From assembly GCA_964036665.1 (NCBI GenBank), contig OZ038533.1:18224575-18288574 (forward strand): DNA of 64,000 nt, written 5' to 3'. The notes below the pieces were generated by a model that did no database searches, was not told where the DNA came from, and saw only the letters and a list, made by a program, of their open reading frames with translations. The position numbers were made by a program, and so were the translations under genes. This document shows, in pieces, positions 54,421 through 64,000 of this stretch. The DNA comes from Gordius sp. MW1 (lineage: Eukaryota > Nematomorpha > Gordioida > Gordea > Gordiidae). Position 1 is the stretch's first letter, and every line of letters begins with the position of its first letter.

Positions 54421-55321
54421 GGTAAATGAAGAGAGTAGACAATTGTTAACAATTGCTAAGCATGTTGGTCATTATAGGTACAAACGTTTGCTATTTAGTT
54501 TAGCGACGGCACCAAATCGTTTTCAACGATATATGGAAAACTTATTAGAAGGAATTCCGCAAACTAGAGTACTATTGGACGACATAATTGTTACAGGTAG
54601 AAACCAAAATGATCACTTAAAAAATTTAAAGGAAGTACTAATGAGGATGCAAAATGCCGGTTTAAAAGCGAAGAAGGAAAAAGTGAAATTTTTCCAAGAT
54701 TCCGTAATTTATTTGGGACACAAAATTGATTCAGCTGGTATTCACCTGACAGACGAACGTGTAGAAGCTATAAGTAAATTTAAAGTACCATCTAACAAGA
54801 AAGAACTACGATCATTTTTGGGATTGGTTAATTATCAAGAACGCTTTATTCCTAGATTACATGGAAAATGTGCACCCTTACATGCACTCACCGGTTCTTC
54901 CGTGATGTGGAAATGGACAGCTACAGAACAAACAATTTTTAATGATGTTAAGAAATTGCTGTCATCTTCTGATACTTTAGTTCCTTATATGCCTACGTTG
55001 CCACTAAACCTTGCAGTAGATGCATCGGAGACGGTGTTAGGCGCCGTCTTATCTCATAAATTTCCGAACGGTTCGGAAAAACCGATCGCTTATGCATCCC
55101 GAACTTTAGGCACTGCCGAAATAAGGTATTCAACCATTGATCGTGAAGCTCGTGCGATCATTTACGGAGTTGAAAAGTTTAATCAATATCTTCGGGGAAG
55201 ACAATTTACTTTAACAACCGATCACAAACCCTTGGAGCGGTTATTCGGATGTAATCGTGATTTCCCAAAAATGGTAAATAATAGGCTCGTACGTTGGGCC
55301 TTATTTTTGAATTCTTATTAA
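54421..55321 (+). pseudogene. Gypsy D RT (second part) and RNase H
   Basis: The frame 54416-55321 opens with RYKRLLFSLATAPNRFQRYM and has the catalytic loop as VLLDDIIVTG, that is LLDD instead of the usual YxDD. The RT thumb (FLGLVNYQERFIPRL) and RNase H (AVDASETVLGAVL, YSTIDREARAIIYG, TTDHKPLERLF) follow. It ends at TAA 55319, where integrase should continue. It is mildly damaged. Confidence 0.88.
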
Positions 55322-55339
55322 TTTGATATCAAATATCGT

Positions 55340-56464
55340 ATGGGTAAGGAGAATCAATGTGCTGATGCTTTATCCCGGTTAAAGATACAAGATAGTGACG
55401 AAGAATCGACGAATTACATCAATAATGTCGGTTTACTAATGTTGGATGATTTGACATTAAATAGAGATATGTTAAAGAATGCAATTAAGACGGATACTGG
55501 GTGTCGAGAACTAATTCGCGCTATTGAAAGGAATTGGCGAATAGATGTCTCGAAATTTCATATAGATTTGAAAGCGTATTATAAAAGAAGAGACGAAATT
55601 TCTTATGAAGATGGCCTTTTATTTTTGGGAAATCGTTTAATAATTCCAGAAAGCCTACAAAGACTTGTGTTACAGATTTTACACCAAGGTCATCCGGGCA
55701 TAACGGGAATGCGGAATATTTCACGGTATTACGTCTACTGGCCTGCGATGGATCGTGACATAGATTGATTTGTTAAAGGCTGTGATGGATGTCAAGAGTT
55801 GAGACAAATCGAAAAGCCGGTACCTTTGCATCCATGGAGTTTGACTGATCGAGTATGGGAGCGCATTCATATCGATATAGCAGGACCCGTTGAAGGCAGA
55901 TGGTGGTTAGTTTTAATTGACTCTCTATCGAAATGGGTTGAATTGGCGACCCTGAAATCAACAACATCATCCGTTATAATAAACCATTTACGAAATTGGT
56001 TTTGTCGTTTTGGGATACCAAATCAGATAGTGTCCGATAACGGACCACAATTCACCGGAATCGAATTCCATAAATTCTGTGTTCAGAACAATATTATACA
56101 TATAAAGTCTACTCCCTATCACCCTAAAACAAACGGACTAGCTGAAAGAATCATACGTACATTAAAAAGTCGATACTGGGCAGGAAGGAAGGAGATGTTA
56201 GACAAAGAATTATGCCTTCAGCAAGTTCTTATGTGTTATCGAAATTCGCCTCAAGCGACTACTGGAAAAGCACTTGCAGAAATGTTTATTGGGAGAAGGT
56301 TACAAACAGCTATCGATTTGATCAAGGTTGACCCAAGAAGGAAAATGAAGGAAAACGTGTGGAAACAAAAACTGTATCACGATCGCAAGACGAATTATAG
56401 AGAATTTACGGTTGAAGATCCAGTGTGGATTCTAAATGAAACAAAATCAGGTTGGCATAAATGA
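55340..56464 (+). pseudogene. Gypsy D integrase (one internal stop)
   Basis: The H2C2 finger (HQGHPG, then GCDGC) spans a TGA at 55766-55768. The core has HIDIAGPVEGRWWLVLIDS, IVSDNGPQFTG and TNGLAERIIRT, containing D, D and E. The frame ends at 56462; a further short tail to about 56690 is non-open. Apart from the TGA stop and the RT/integrase frame break it looks recent. Confidence 0.85.
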
Positions 56465-56708
56465 TCGTTGAGCAGAAAAGCCATTATTCTTATAATGTCC
56501 GCACAAATGAGGGAATACGAAGACAACATGCCGACCAGTTAAAATTTAGACTACGTTCCGAGTTTATGCCAAATGTGAGACAATGAAAGCGAATCTTGAA
56601 CAAAACATTGATATAGCTGAAAATCCAACTATTATAAGACGGTCTACAAGAATTTCGAAGGAACCTGTGCGTTTTCATGATGAGTTCAATTTTTAAAATA
56701 GGGAGAAA

Positions 56709-57129
56709 TGTAATATCATAGATTAATACTTTGTATTTATATATACGTTTAAGTTCGTTGTTCCTAGTGTAATATACTGGTGTTTTTATCATCACATGTT
56801 TCAGTTGATTTTTGCAGTCTTGGGTTCAAAATGTCACAGCCCAAAATGACACACGAATATCACGAAAAATTAAATCTCAAATGGGGAGGGAATTTGATGT
56901 GCATCTAAACCTAACCCTAAAACGACCTAAAACACTACCCAATGGAAATTATGCGCTTGCGCAATGAGTAATTGCAAATCTCACGATCGTGAAATTCGCG
57001 AATCTCACGATGTGGCTTAGTTGCATTTTGGACTGTGACATTTTGAAATGATACCATTTTTGCATATTAATAAAGCTTCAGCGTATTTCTGAGTAGTTGA
57101 TATACTACATTGTAGTTAAGAATACTTCA
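56709..57129 (+). repeat. Gypsy D 3' LTR, lengthened by a MITE
   Basis: It begins TGTAATATCATAG and ends AATACTTCA. It is 166-170 bp of LTR plus 248 bp of MITE and duplicated target (see 56817-57056). Confidence 0.88.
56817..57056. mobile_element. 240-bp MITE in the Gypsy D 3' LTR
   Basis: It is flanked by the perfect 8-bp duplication TTTTTGCA (56809-56816 and 57057-57064). The arms contain TCAAAATGTCACAG and continue for about 23 matched bases. Its absence from the 5' LTR shows that it came after Gypsy D integrated. It includes AACCTAACCCTAA, which is not a telomere array. Confidence 0.85.
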
Positions 57130-57367
57130 ATTCTACATAGTCCATAAATCTAGCAAGGCCTTGTACAAATGCTATCTTTTTCTTTTCAAATTCTGCAAAC
57201 ACAAACAACACATCACATATAATTCAAACAGCAATTCAATTCATACATATCATTCCTACGCATAAGCATTATCATTTACTTTATTCATATTTCATATATC
57301 TTACATAGTATATTTCATTATACATATTTTCAGTATTTCAATAAAACTTCCATAATTTCCATATACA
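57130..57367. repeat. BEL right end: inverted gag start joined to a partial LTR
   Basis: Positions 57130-57187 are the reverse complement of the gag start at 45415-45475. From about 57190 the text is the plus-oriented second part of the BEL LTR (compare 45195-45372), ending CCATATACA. The LTR is therefore truncated on its left by the palindromic rearrangement. Confidence 0.8.
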
Positions 57368-57372
57368 ACTTG

Positions 57373-59485
57373 CTTTAAAAGACAAGCGCTCTATTTTGTT
57401 TGCAACAATATACTATATCACATGCAATAACAAGCGTGTTGATTGGCTAATAAAAGTTTTTGTAAAAAGCATGCAGAAATACCTTGAACGTGTTTATTAG
57501 GGATATTTCACACCACAATCACTATTTTTATCTGCGGGCCGGGCCTCTGTCTAAAATTTTGATTTTCGTGAGGGCTCGGGCGGTCCCTAGCAAGATTCGA
57601 ACTCAATGATATCTTCATAAATAATGTAATATCTGGTTTTCGTGTATTATTTTGTCACTTTTTTATGTGATTTTATCAGAGTTGTTAATTACAAAATATG
57701 ACGATATCCATTTTAATAAATTTAATAAAACATCATTTTGGGTCGGGCAGTTCGGTCAGCTCTAATAATTTGGGCATGGTTGGGAGGCACTTATAAGGGT
57801 TGGGGCGGGCTCGGGAGGGCAGCTTAGTTATATCGGACCCAGCCGCGTTCGGGCAAAACATTTTTAACATATCTTGTTCATTTTCATACTTAAAAAATAT
57901 TATAAAATACCATGGTGAAATGCACTCACTATACATATAATCATATTTTTTAGATTAATGTTGCCTCGTATCTAGGCGCGTAGCCAGGATTTTCACAAGG
58001 GGGGGGGGGGAAATCTGGCAAAAAATTTTTCATTTTATATGTAATTAATAATAAATATTAAATAACCAAAAAGTCGGGCTCGCTGCTGAGCCCACTCGCT
58101 AAGGGGTCGGGCAGGCTACCGTTCTAAATTGAGATTTTTAAGTAGGCCTGGGCGGGCACCATAATGAGATTTTAATTTTTATGTAGTTGACTATTTTTTG
58201 TCACCTTTCTATTTATAAAAATTCTAAAATTAGATCAAAATTTTTTGAAACTAATACAAAATTTGTTCTTGAAATTTAAAATCGTCATTTTGGGCCTGGC
58301 TGTTCGGACAGCATTAGTGAATTTGGCAATTAAAGGGTTATGGCTGGTCTTGGCAGGCAATTTAGTTATCAAACCGTGATGGGTTTTAGCAGAAAATTTT
58401 AGATAACCCATTTAATTTAGTTAATCAAAAAACAAGGGTTATTTAGGCCACTGCTCGTATCTACATAAATCGGGAATCATTGTTTTTGAATTAAAGGTAC
58501 TAAAACCATTCTCATAAAACTATTTGAGCGAGTTGAAGATTATTATAAAGGACAACTAAGCTCGCTATCTATTTTAAAAACTATGTCAAACTAAATAAGC
58601 AAGTTATTGTATAATTTTAGTTACTAAAATTAAATTAGCACTTTACACGAATATTTAACACATGTTAAGATGTAAAACCCCCTATCAAAATTTGGAAACT
58701 CGTAATTAAGGAATATTTTTTAAAATCTTCTAGCACAGCAATTTGCCTATTTTTCTAGCATTTCAAAGGATACTCTCATTCGTTTATAATATAAAACTTT
58801 TTTGCCTTTTAACATAGGGATTTACTCAAATAAAATTGTAGCCTACCAAAACTCACTTACATTTAGAATAAAGCAATTATTTTTATATATAAAATTACTC
58901 CCTGAAATTTCTATCTGCTAAACTGGTTGCAAGCAGATTAGTGCCTAACTTTTTTAATTTGATATTTAACATTCCACCTTTTTAAATCTTAAACATTGAC
59001 ATCAATAGTTTTTATAAAATGTATTATTTTACTCTATCTATAACTAAGTTTGAATTCATACAGATTATATTTAATTTCAAATTGATAAACGGTAGTCTGA
59101 GCTATACCCCTTTGATTAAAATTTGAGGTTTTCTGGTCGACAATTGCTCTATGATAGTTGGTTAATTATTTTAATTTGAAGGTCTATTAACATTAAAACG
59201 CACGCATAGTATGATCGTTTATTAAAAAAAAATATCCCAGTTTATTCACAAATTCTATAAAGCTCTGATATTTTATCACAATTTACACTTTAATATATAA
59301 TAGTGTTGTTTAAGTTCCTTTAAAAATAAATTATTTTCAGTTCGTCTTTACATCTCTCAGATAGAAACTAGTCCAGATTTCTATTTTAGTTCCTTTAAAA
59401 TAAGTTTAGAGCATTTATAGAATTAAATTGTTTATTGACACAATTTTTAAGATACATCGCCAAAAAATTACTGTATGACAATATA
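57373..59485. other. Non-coding flank of gene 2, with a MITE
   Basis: It is collinear with 5290-6978 of copy 1. It carries an extra GC-rich piece at 57540-57600 missing from copy 1, and the MITE at 57974-58453. No gene is recognised. Confidence 0.7.
57974..58453. mobile_element. hAT-type MITE (480 bp), related to 1655-1802
   Basis: It starts AGGCGCGTAGCCAGGATTTT, then a G run, and ends GGCCACTG. The flanking CTCGTATCT is duplicated (57965-57973 and 58454-58462), and copy 1 shows the empty site at about 5815. The ends match the small MITE at 1655-1802, so this is a longer family member. Confidence 0.85.
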
Positions 59486-59842
59486 TCTATATATATAAAG
59501 TAAAGTGTATGTATATATGTATATATGTATATATGTATGTAAGGGCTAATCTCTGAAACTACCGGCCCGATTCGCGCGAAAATTTACCCCTAGGTTTCCA
59601 GGGCGGCCAGGGGTAAAATAGCTTTTTCAGAATTCTAAAATTCCTTTTAATTTTTGAGATATTGGGTTTTATGCGTTTTGACGTTCAATAAAATGTCAAT
59701 CAAACGCACCTCCTCGCGTTCGTCGAAAATTTGAATATACAGACAGTTCTTTAGTAAAGGTGTATCACTTTTAATATTTTTTTAAAAAGTAGCTTTAAAA
59801 ATATCGTACATTTCATGATCCCTACCTATGTGCCATTTTAAT

Positions 59843-60480
59843 TCAAGCGCCTAATTTAAGATTAATTCTGTAATTTTGATCAATATTCCATATTTATTGG
59901 TTATTTAAATTCAACAACCAGATAAGAATTTAGATGTATATTTTTAAAAAATAATTTACTTAATTCTTTCTTATTTATATTGTTATTTTTTTTTAAATTT
60001 ATTAATTTATTTATATTTTACAAATTTTCAGACTACCTTAGTGTTTTAAACGTCAAGCGCCTAATTCAAGATTAATTCTGTAATTTTGATCAATATTCCA
60101 TATTTATTGGTTATTTAAATTCAACAACCAGATAAGAATTTAAATGTATATTTTTAAAAAATAATTTACTTAATTCTTTCTTATTTATATTGTTGTTTTT
60201 TTAAATTAATTAATTTATTTATATTTTACAAATTTTCAGACTACCTTAGTGTTTTAAACGTATATCGTTACACATGTGAATTTTTTTTAAATTAATTAAT
60301 TTATTTATATTTTACAAATTTTCAGACTACCTTAGTGTTTTAAACGTATATCGTTACACATTTGCATCCCTACCTATGTACCATTTTAATTCAAGCGCCT
60401 AATTCAAGATTAATTCTGTAATTTTGATAAATATTCCATATTTATTGGTTATTTAAATTCAACAACCAGATAATAATTTA
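59843..60480. repeat. About 210-bp tandem repeats inside the Helitron
   Basis: The block starting AAGCGCCTAATTCAAGATTA recurs at about 59844, 60054 and 60394, and the segment AATTTTCAGACTACCTTAGTG recurs at three places between 60023 and 60335. The array consists of near-identical copies of about 210 bp with one partial unit. Confidence 0.75.
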
Positions 60481-60540
60481 GATGTATATTTTTAAAAAAG
60501 AATTTACTTATTTCTTCCTTATTTATAGCCGATTCGCGCT

Positions 60541-61040
60541 TTTAGATAAGTCTTATAAATAGGTTATCCTTATTTAATTTGACCACGGGAAAAACTGTCC
60601 CAAACGGTCCTCCAAAAAAACTGTCCCTAGACTATGCCAACTTTTACCTCCTCGCCTTCCCCGCTAACGTGCCGGTAAATTATTTCATATATGACCCCAT
60701 TTTAGATAAGTCTTATAAATAGGTTATCCTTATTTAACCACGGGAAAAACTGTCCCAAACGGTCCTCCAAAAAAACTGTCCCTAGACTATGCCAACTTTT
60801 ACCTCCTCGCCTTTCCCGCTAACGTGCCGGTAAATTATTTCATATATGACCCCATTTTAGATAAGTCTTATAAATAGGTTATCCTTATTTAACCACGGGA
60901 AAAACTGTCCCAAACGGTCCTCCAAAAAAAACTGTCCCTAGACTATGCCAACTTTTACCTCCTCGCCTTTCCCGCTAACGTGCCGGTAAATTATTTCATA
61001 TATGACCCCATTTTAGATAAGTCCTATTAATGGGTTATCC
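60541..61040. repeat. About 156-bp tandem repeats inside the Helitron
   Basis: TTTAGATAAGTC begins units at 60541, 60701, 60856 and 61012. Each full unit contains CCACGGGAAAAACTGTCCC and CTCGCCTTYCCCGCTAACG, and the last unit is partial and diverged. High identity between units implies recent expansion. Confidence 0.85.
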
Positions 61041-61095
61041 TTATTTAACCACTTAAGGCTTGAGCCAAAGCAACGCTTGGCCGGGCACAGCTAGT

Positions 61096-62696
61096 AATAT
61101 ATATAACACTGTTATTTAATAAGCCAGCTCTTCCATCTTCAAATAACGGTTTACTTAAACTTTAGCTGTTGAAGGAATAACAAGGTTATGTTTAATAAAA
61201 TTTGTATAAGAAATAGAAATAACTGAAATGTCATTACATTAACAAAGTTGTAGTTTTCTTTTTATTTTTAATCAAAATTTACATTAGTTTTATAAAAAAA
61301 ACAGGGTTTTGTTTATCCGACCTTTCGTTAAACAAACCAAAGGTGTTTAGTCTGGTTTTCTTAGTCGAACTCTAGGCTAAGTGGGAATTTGAAAAATAAA
61401 TTAGAGTCGACCGTTAGTCCTAGTTAAACCAAAGGTCGACCAAACAAAAACCAAGTCTTTTTACAACTACAAATTTCTATAAATACGAATAGGAATTTTG
61501 ATGGACTATTAGGATATTAAAAAATCGATTTCCTTTTTTAGGTTAAATAAAGTCTGCATGTCATGAAGATTCGCATATTTTGATAACTTGTTTAACATAA
61601 ATATTTTGGCCTTTTAGAAAATTAATTGCTTTCTATATTAAAAAATATTAAAAACATAAATTTTAAAGCAAAGGATTTAGATATTTGCCCTTCCTTTGCC
61701 ATTTTTTATTATGAAAAGGCTATAAATTTTTTTTTTCACAACTAGCTATTAGAAATTCTACTTTCGGCAAGGATTGGGAGGTCTGGAGGGACGCGCCTGC
61801 CCCTGATTGTTGTGCAAAAATCTTTTTCGAATTCTAAACCAAATTTATCGGTTTTAGCAAACCTGTTCTCCAAAATTAAGGATTTAAGTTTTATAAAGTT
61901 TTAAAATTCCTGAATTTCTATAATTGCTCTTGACCTAGCATTTAAGTAAAATTTTTTAGTGTTTTTAATTCACTAATAAATATATGAAAAAAATATCATA
62001 CACAACATCAACTCATCCCAAATATTTAAGAAAAAAACTAAGTCCTTTTATTTCTCACAACTATATAAAATATATTATATCCAATACAAATTACATTTAT
62101 AACAGCAAGGACTGCAAAACTGATATTTAAAAGAGATTTGCAATCAAATACTAAAGAATATTATATTAAATTCAATAAAACATTATGAATTTTACGTGTT
62201 GTTTTAATGTGGTTTGATTTCAATTGTGTTTATGCTTTATTACATTAAAGAAAACTTAAAGCAAAGAGATAAAAATGGTATTAAAGAATATTGTTATTAA
62301 TTAATTATTTGTACAACGTTATGTTTAAATCATTTAAATGCGGTTATTAACCTTTCAAATTACGTGCCTAATTCCTGTCAAGAATATTTGAAAGTGCAAA
62401 ATAATAGTTTTTCGATATTGCAAAACCAATTTGGCAAACGATTAAAGATTTATTTTACCTTTACACTGCCAGAATTCACAAAATATTTTTTATCCTTACT
62501 AATTTTAGTTATTTTATTTAAATTTTTACAAAAAAACAGCTCACATTAGCCAAAAATCGGGGGAAATGCACTTTATTAAGAGAGGCGATGAACTTTTAAA
62601 TATTTGGGAGATCTTATAAACATATCATCAGGCAATCTAAGTTTAACATTTAATTCAATTACAATTATAAAATACTTGCTTAAAATACCAAAAACG
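61096..62696. other. Upstream flank of gene 2
   Basis: It is collinear with 6978-8648 of copy 1 and includes the foldback repeat at about 61290-61450. The TATAAAAAG of copy 1 is deleted here; TATAAAC at about 62610 and ATTATAAAA at about 62665 remain. The frame at 62364-62549 is not conserved as a protein in copy 1. Confidence 0.65.
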
Positions 62697-64000
62697 ATGA
62701 AGCTTTTCAGCATTATACTAAGTACCTTGTTCCTCGCAAATGTCCTATCTGGTAAATTTTAAGTTTAATTTGTACGTATAATATCAATGCAAAAACCTTT
62801 TAGCTCCCACAACTGGTAATTTAATAATAAATATTATCTTAAAAATTGGGGCAATATTGTTATTTAACTGTGTGTTTTTTCAAATTTTTATAGATCGTGA
62901 AGTTGAAGCAGTTACCCAAGCAGGTAAGCTCCTTTTCCATACAATTTAATATTTTCACTTTGTGAAATAGAAAATATCTCTCATGTTGTTACAAGCAAAA
63001 ATTCATTTTTTTTAATTCTGACTACAGTAAATCGAGCAAATATGAAATCTATATTTTTTTTATCATTTAGCGCCCAAATCTGCAGCCGCTGGTGAGCGAA
63101 TATAAATTTTTTGGCTTAATTCTAGCTCATAATTTTAATTTTTCAAATGTATATTTTGTTTTACAACGTTTTAATTAATATATTATCCCCTAAAGTTTTT
63201 AACATTCAAAATGATCAACCAGCTCCTGGTAAAAATATTCTATAAACATATTTATTCAAATAAAAATTCTATTATGGTGTACAAGAATTCTGTCTTATTT
63301 GTTTATTTTTAAAAGAACATAATGTTTAAATATTTTAAACAATATATCTATACTGTATAATAATATCAATTAATGAAGATTTAATCTTAAATGTAATAAA
63401 TGTCACTGCAAAAGGGAAACTTTAATTAAAATTATTTTTAAAAAAGGATATAAAATTATATTATTTATTAATAGTTTCAGAAATTCAAACCGACCAACCT
63501 AGTCTTACAACTACCCCCGTCCCAGGTATGTATATTATTAAGATTAAAGTATAAACAAACAAATCTATTATATTTGTTTTCATAATTTTTTTTTCAAGCT
63601 GTCAACGCATCTGGGGGTATAATAATTCTAACCCTCCGATTTGATTATCAAAATTTTAAAATTGTGTTATTTGGAACACTTGAAAATGAATAACATTGTT
63701 TTATAGTCACTCATGAGGAGGGTAAATAATATATAATAATAATTATTGCAATTTGTGATTGATTAAATTACATAACTCTAATTATATTTAAAATTATATT
63801 TGGTGGTTATTTCAAAATGGTGAACCTGTTACAACTTCAGCCCTTCTTGCTAGTAAAACAGTTATTATTACCAGATAATATTAGAATTTAATATATTTAA
63901 TTAAATAATTTGTCAATGAAATGAATAAAATTTGAATTTGCTCAAAAAATTTAATTTAGCTAATGTTACGAGTATTATTGGCGCTTGAAATTTAAATCCA
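62697..64000 (+). CDS. Secreted microexon protein, gene 2 (5' part, runs off window)
   Basis: This is a paralogue of 8649-13150. Predicted exons: 62697-62751 (signal peptide MKLFSIILSTLFLANVLS), 62804-62815, 62894-62923, 63071-63091, 63196-63228 (33 nt), 63475-63525 (51 nt), 63599-63616, 63707-63721 and possibly 63841-63852. All have AG/GT borders, phase 1 and lengths divisible by 3. The 63196 exon (encoding NIQNDQPAP) lost its acceptor in gene 1. The 63475 exon (Thr/Pro-rich end, SLTTTPVP) is truncated by deletion in gene 1. Conversely, the gene 1 exon at 9364-9381 has lost both splice sites here (63407-63425). The two genes therefore encode different exon combinations. Confidence 0.75.

Larger units (their letters stand above)
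49463..57129 (+). mobile_element. Gypsy D, Ty3/Gypsy element with nested insertions
   Basis: It is flanked by ATTCT (49458-49462 and 57130-57134) within the minus BEL copy. LTRs are 49463-49628 and 56709-57129; the latter is longer because of a MITE. Terminal bases are TG...CA (ending AATACTTCA). Gag, protease, RT, RNase H and integrase are present in order, with RT split by hAT E. A purine tract (AATAGGGAGAAA) precedes the 3' LTR. Confidence 0.9.
45053..57367. mobile_element. BEL/Pao palindromic composite
   Basis: It is flanked by the 5-bp duplication ACTTG (45048-45052 and 57368-57372); copy 1 shows the empty site near 5285. It starts TGTTAACACATG and ends CCATATACA. Inside are a 5' LTR, a plus-strand deleted BEL copy, a minus-strand deleted BEL copy joined tail to tail at about 47504-47548, and a truncated right LTR. 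Both copies lack protease, RT and most of the integrase. The minus copy is split by Gypsy D. Confidence 0.85.
59486..61095 (+). mobile_element. Non-autonomous Helitron (1610 bp)
   Basis: It begins TCTATATATATAAAG and ends GCCGGGCACAGCTAGT, with a short hairpin-like stretch before the CTAGT end, the Helitron 5'-TC / CTRR-3' pattern. It sits between A and A/T with no target duplication. The empty site is in copy 1 near 6978. The open text ACTACCGGCCCGATTCGCGC near the 5' end is typical of such elements. No Rep/helicase frame is present. Confidence 0.75.
27057..64000. repeat. Segmental duplication, copy 2, expanded by insertions
   Basis: This arm matches 2697-~9730 in order but is about five times longer. 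It was interrupted by the small hairpin at 27182, a hAT MITE (27506-29270), composite B (30264-44443), the BEL composite (45053-57367), a MITE (57974-58453) and a Helitron (59486-61095). Each insertion point can be compared with the uninterrupted sequence in copy 1. It continues beyond the window. Confidence 0.9.

Overview
This window is eukaryotic, AT-rich and dominated by transposable elements. BEL/Pao sequence (a family confined to animals) together with Ty3/Gypsy, hAT, Helitron and non-LTR remnants points to a metazoan. The BEL Gag and the BEL primer-binding site look arthropod-like, so an insect, perhaps a sap-feeding hemipteran, is my best inference; the species is not established. I see no bacterial-type operons and no ordinary multi-domain host gene.

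The host signal of most interest is a gene built almost entirely of microexons (8649-13150). A signal-peptide exon is followed by about 21 in-frame exons of 12-60 nt, every intron in phase 1. The predicted product is a 201-aa secreted, acidic, Thr/Ala-rich, sequon-rich protein. A second copy begins at 62697 and runs off the right edge. It keeps some microexons, has lost one, and has others that copy 1 lost. The two copies sit at the ends of a segmental duplication (2697-~9730 versus 27057-64000), whose second arm has been expanded by nested insertions.

Layout. 1-660: tandem 317-bp repeat and an ACGG microsatellite. 1655-1802: hAT-type MITE. 2697-5284: mosaic remnant of a decayed Gypsy (family C). 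5285-13400: gene 1 and flanks, with a hAT element inserted in one exon. 13924-14710: hAT MITE. 17507-18914: decayed non-LTR retrotransposon. 20418-23662: best copy of Gypsy C. 24600-27056: hAT remnants. 27057-45047: second Gypsy C mosaic, split by a 14-kb three-LTR Gypsy composite (B, 30264-44443, duplicated target TTATG) that carries the intact Gypsy A (31185-38293, duplicated target GTCAT) and a hAT MITE (duplicated target ATCGTTTA). 45053-57367: palindromic BEL composite (duplicated target ACTTG) with a Gag fused to an RS-rich, SCAF-like host fragment. It is interrupted by Gypsy D (49463-57129, ATTCT), which contains hAT E (51164-54412, CAAATGAT), which contains a long-arm MITE (52220-52539, ACTGTAACA). 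57373-64000: flank of gene 2, with another MITE and a Helitron whose empty site is visible in copy 1.

The target-site duplications give a relative chronology: Gypsy C mosaic, then segmental duplication, then insertion of composite B and the BEL element into copy 2, then Gypsy A and D, then hAT E, then the MITEs. All exon calls are by eye from splice signals, phase and comparison of the two copies; no transcript evidence is available.
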